A stretch of DNA of 64,000 nt from positions 1 to 64,000 of the forward strand of contig NZ_LOCN01000005.1 in NCBI RefSeq assembly GCF_001574435.1. The letters are read 5' to 3'. The notes beneath the pieces are model-generated. The model saw only the letters and a list, made by a program, of their open reading frames with translations. It ran no database searches and was not told the DNA's origin. The DNA is from Moritella sp. JT01. Lineage in GTDB: Bacteria; Pseudomonadota; Gammaproteobacteria; Enterobacterales; Moritellaceae. A program made the position numbers and the translations under genes. This document shows, in pieces, positions 63,913 to 64,000 of the stretch (position 1 is its first letter; every line of letters begins with the position of its first letter).

Positions 63913-64000
63913 CTAAATAATCTCGCAGCCGAATTTATAACGGTTTGCTAGCGTTAAAGCAAGTTTATCTCCACTATTTAGAACACCGACACCTGCCGGT
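63913..64000 (-). CDS. FAA-hydrolase family protein YcgM, C-terminal fragment (partial at window edge)
   Basis: Only the last 28 codons are inside the window. Read on the minus strand they begin PAGVGVLNSGDKLAL and stop with TAG at 63913. (T)PAGVGxLxxGD is the conserved end of fumarylacetoacetate-hydrolase family proteins such as E. coli YcgM, which sits directly upstream of ycgN. The rest of the gene lies beyond the right edge. Confidence 0.75.
   Translation of the reverse strand, partial: PAGVGVLNSGDKLALTLANRYKFGCEII

Overview
The window looks like chromosome from an AT-rich marine gammaproteobacterium of the Moritella / Shewanella / Psychromonas type. The order ccoNOQP - fixH - ccoI - ccoS - TauE/SafE - fnr - uspE - ttcA, the fused ThrE exporter, ppiC and pgm, a phasin and several chitin-use genes all fit that group. 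No rRNA, tRNA or CRISPR array was recognised. Genus is inferred from gene content only.

Region 1 (1-6.0 kb) is accessory DNA. It holds the 3' part of a secreted carboxylesterase with a chitin-binding tail, then an orphan gene for a protein strikingly like eukaryotic ubiquitin but lacking the C-terminal LRGG. Next come a decayed group II intron (reverse transcriptase remnant plus domain V) and a short integron-type cassette array without an integrase: three attC-like sites framing an alpha/beta hydrolase and a nucleotidyltransferase-like gene.

Region 2 (6.0-19.4 kb) carries a 5'-nucleotidase-like enzyme, a divergent MFS/LysR pair, a divergent LysR/NmrA-type reductase pair, a heterodimeric ABC transporter pair, an APH-like phosphotransferase and a hipBA toxin-antitoxin operon with conspicuous operator repeats. 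Between them lie decayed copies of neighbouring genes (hipA tail, phosphotransferase piece, MFS-LysR deletion chimera), which shows past duplication and deletion.

Region 3 (19.4-25.8 kb) has two unrecognised single-membrane-segment proteins, a tiny secreted peptide, duplicated non-coding blocks, a 1.6 kb gene-free stretch with related inverted repeats, a GH19 chitinase and a small secreted protein.

Region 4 (26-43 kb) contains a BASS-family transporter, a dctPQM TRAP operon, a TerB-like protein, a Cache/GGDEF diguanylate cyclase followed by an ABC exporter, two small exported proteins, a GH20 chitobiase divergent from a chitoporin-like porin with CRP-type sites between them, a DsbA-like protein, PpiC and phosphoglucomutase.

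Region 5 (43-64 kb) is core genome. It has the cbb3 oxidase operon behind a perfect FNR box, its assembly genes, FNR itself behind a near-perfect FNR box, UspE, TtcA, a DUF2987-like protein, potABCD, CobB, a phasin, ThrE, RadA, and the YecH / YcgN / YcgM-like genes at the right edge.

Two themes run through the window. Chitin use links the CBM-bearing esterase, GH19 chitinase, chitobiase and porin. Low-oxygen respiration links the FNR-controlled cbb3 oxidase with its copper-insertion genes. The most unusual element is the ubiquitin-like gene at 3024-3257.
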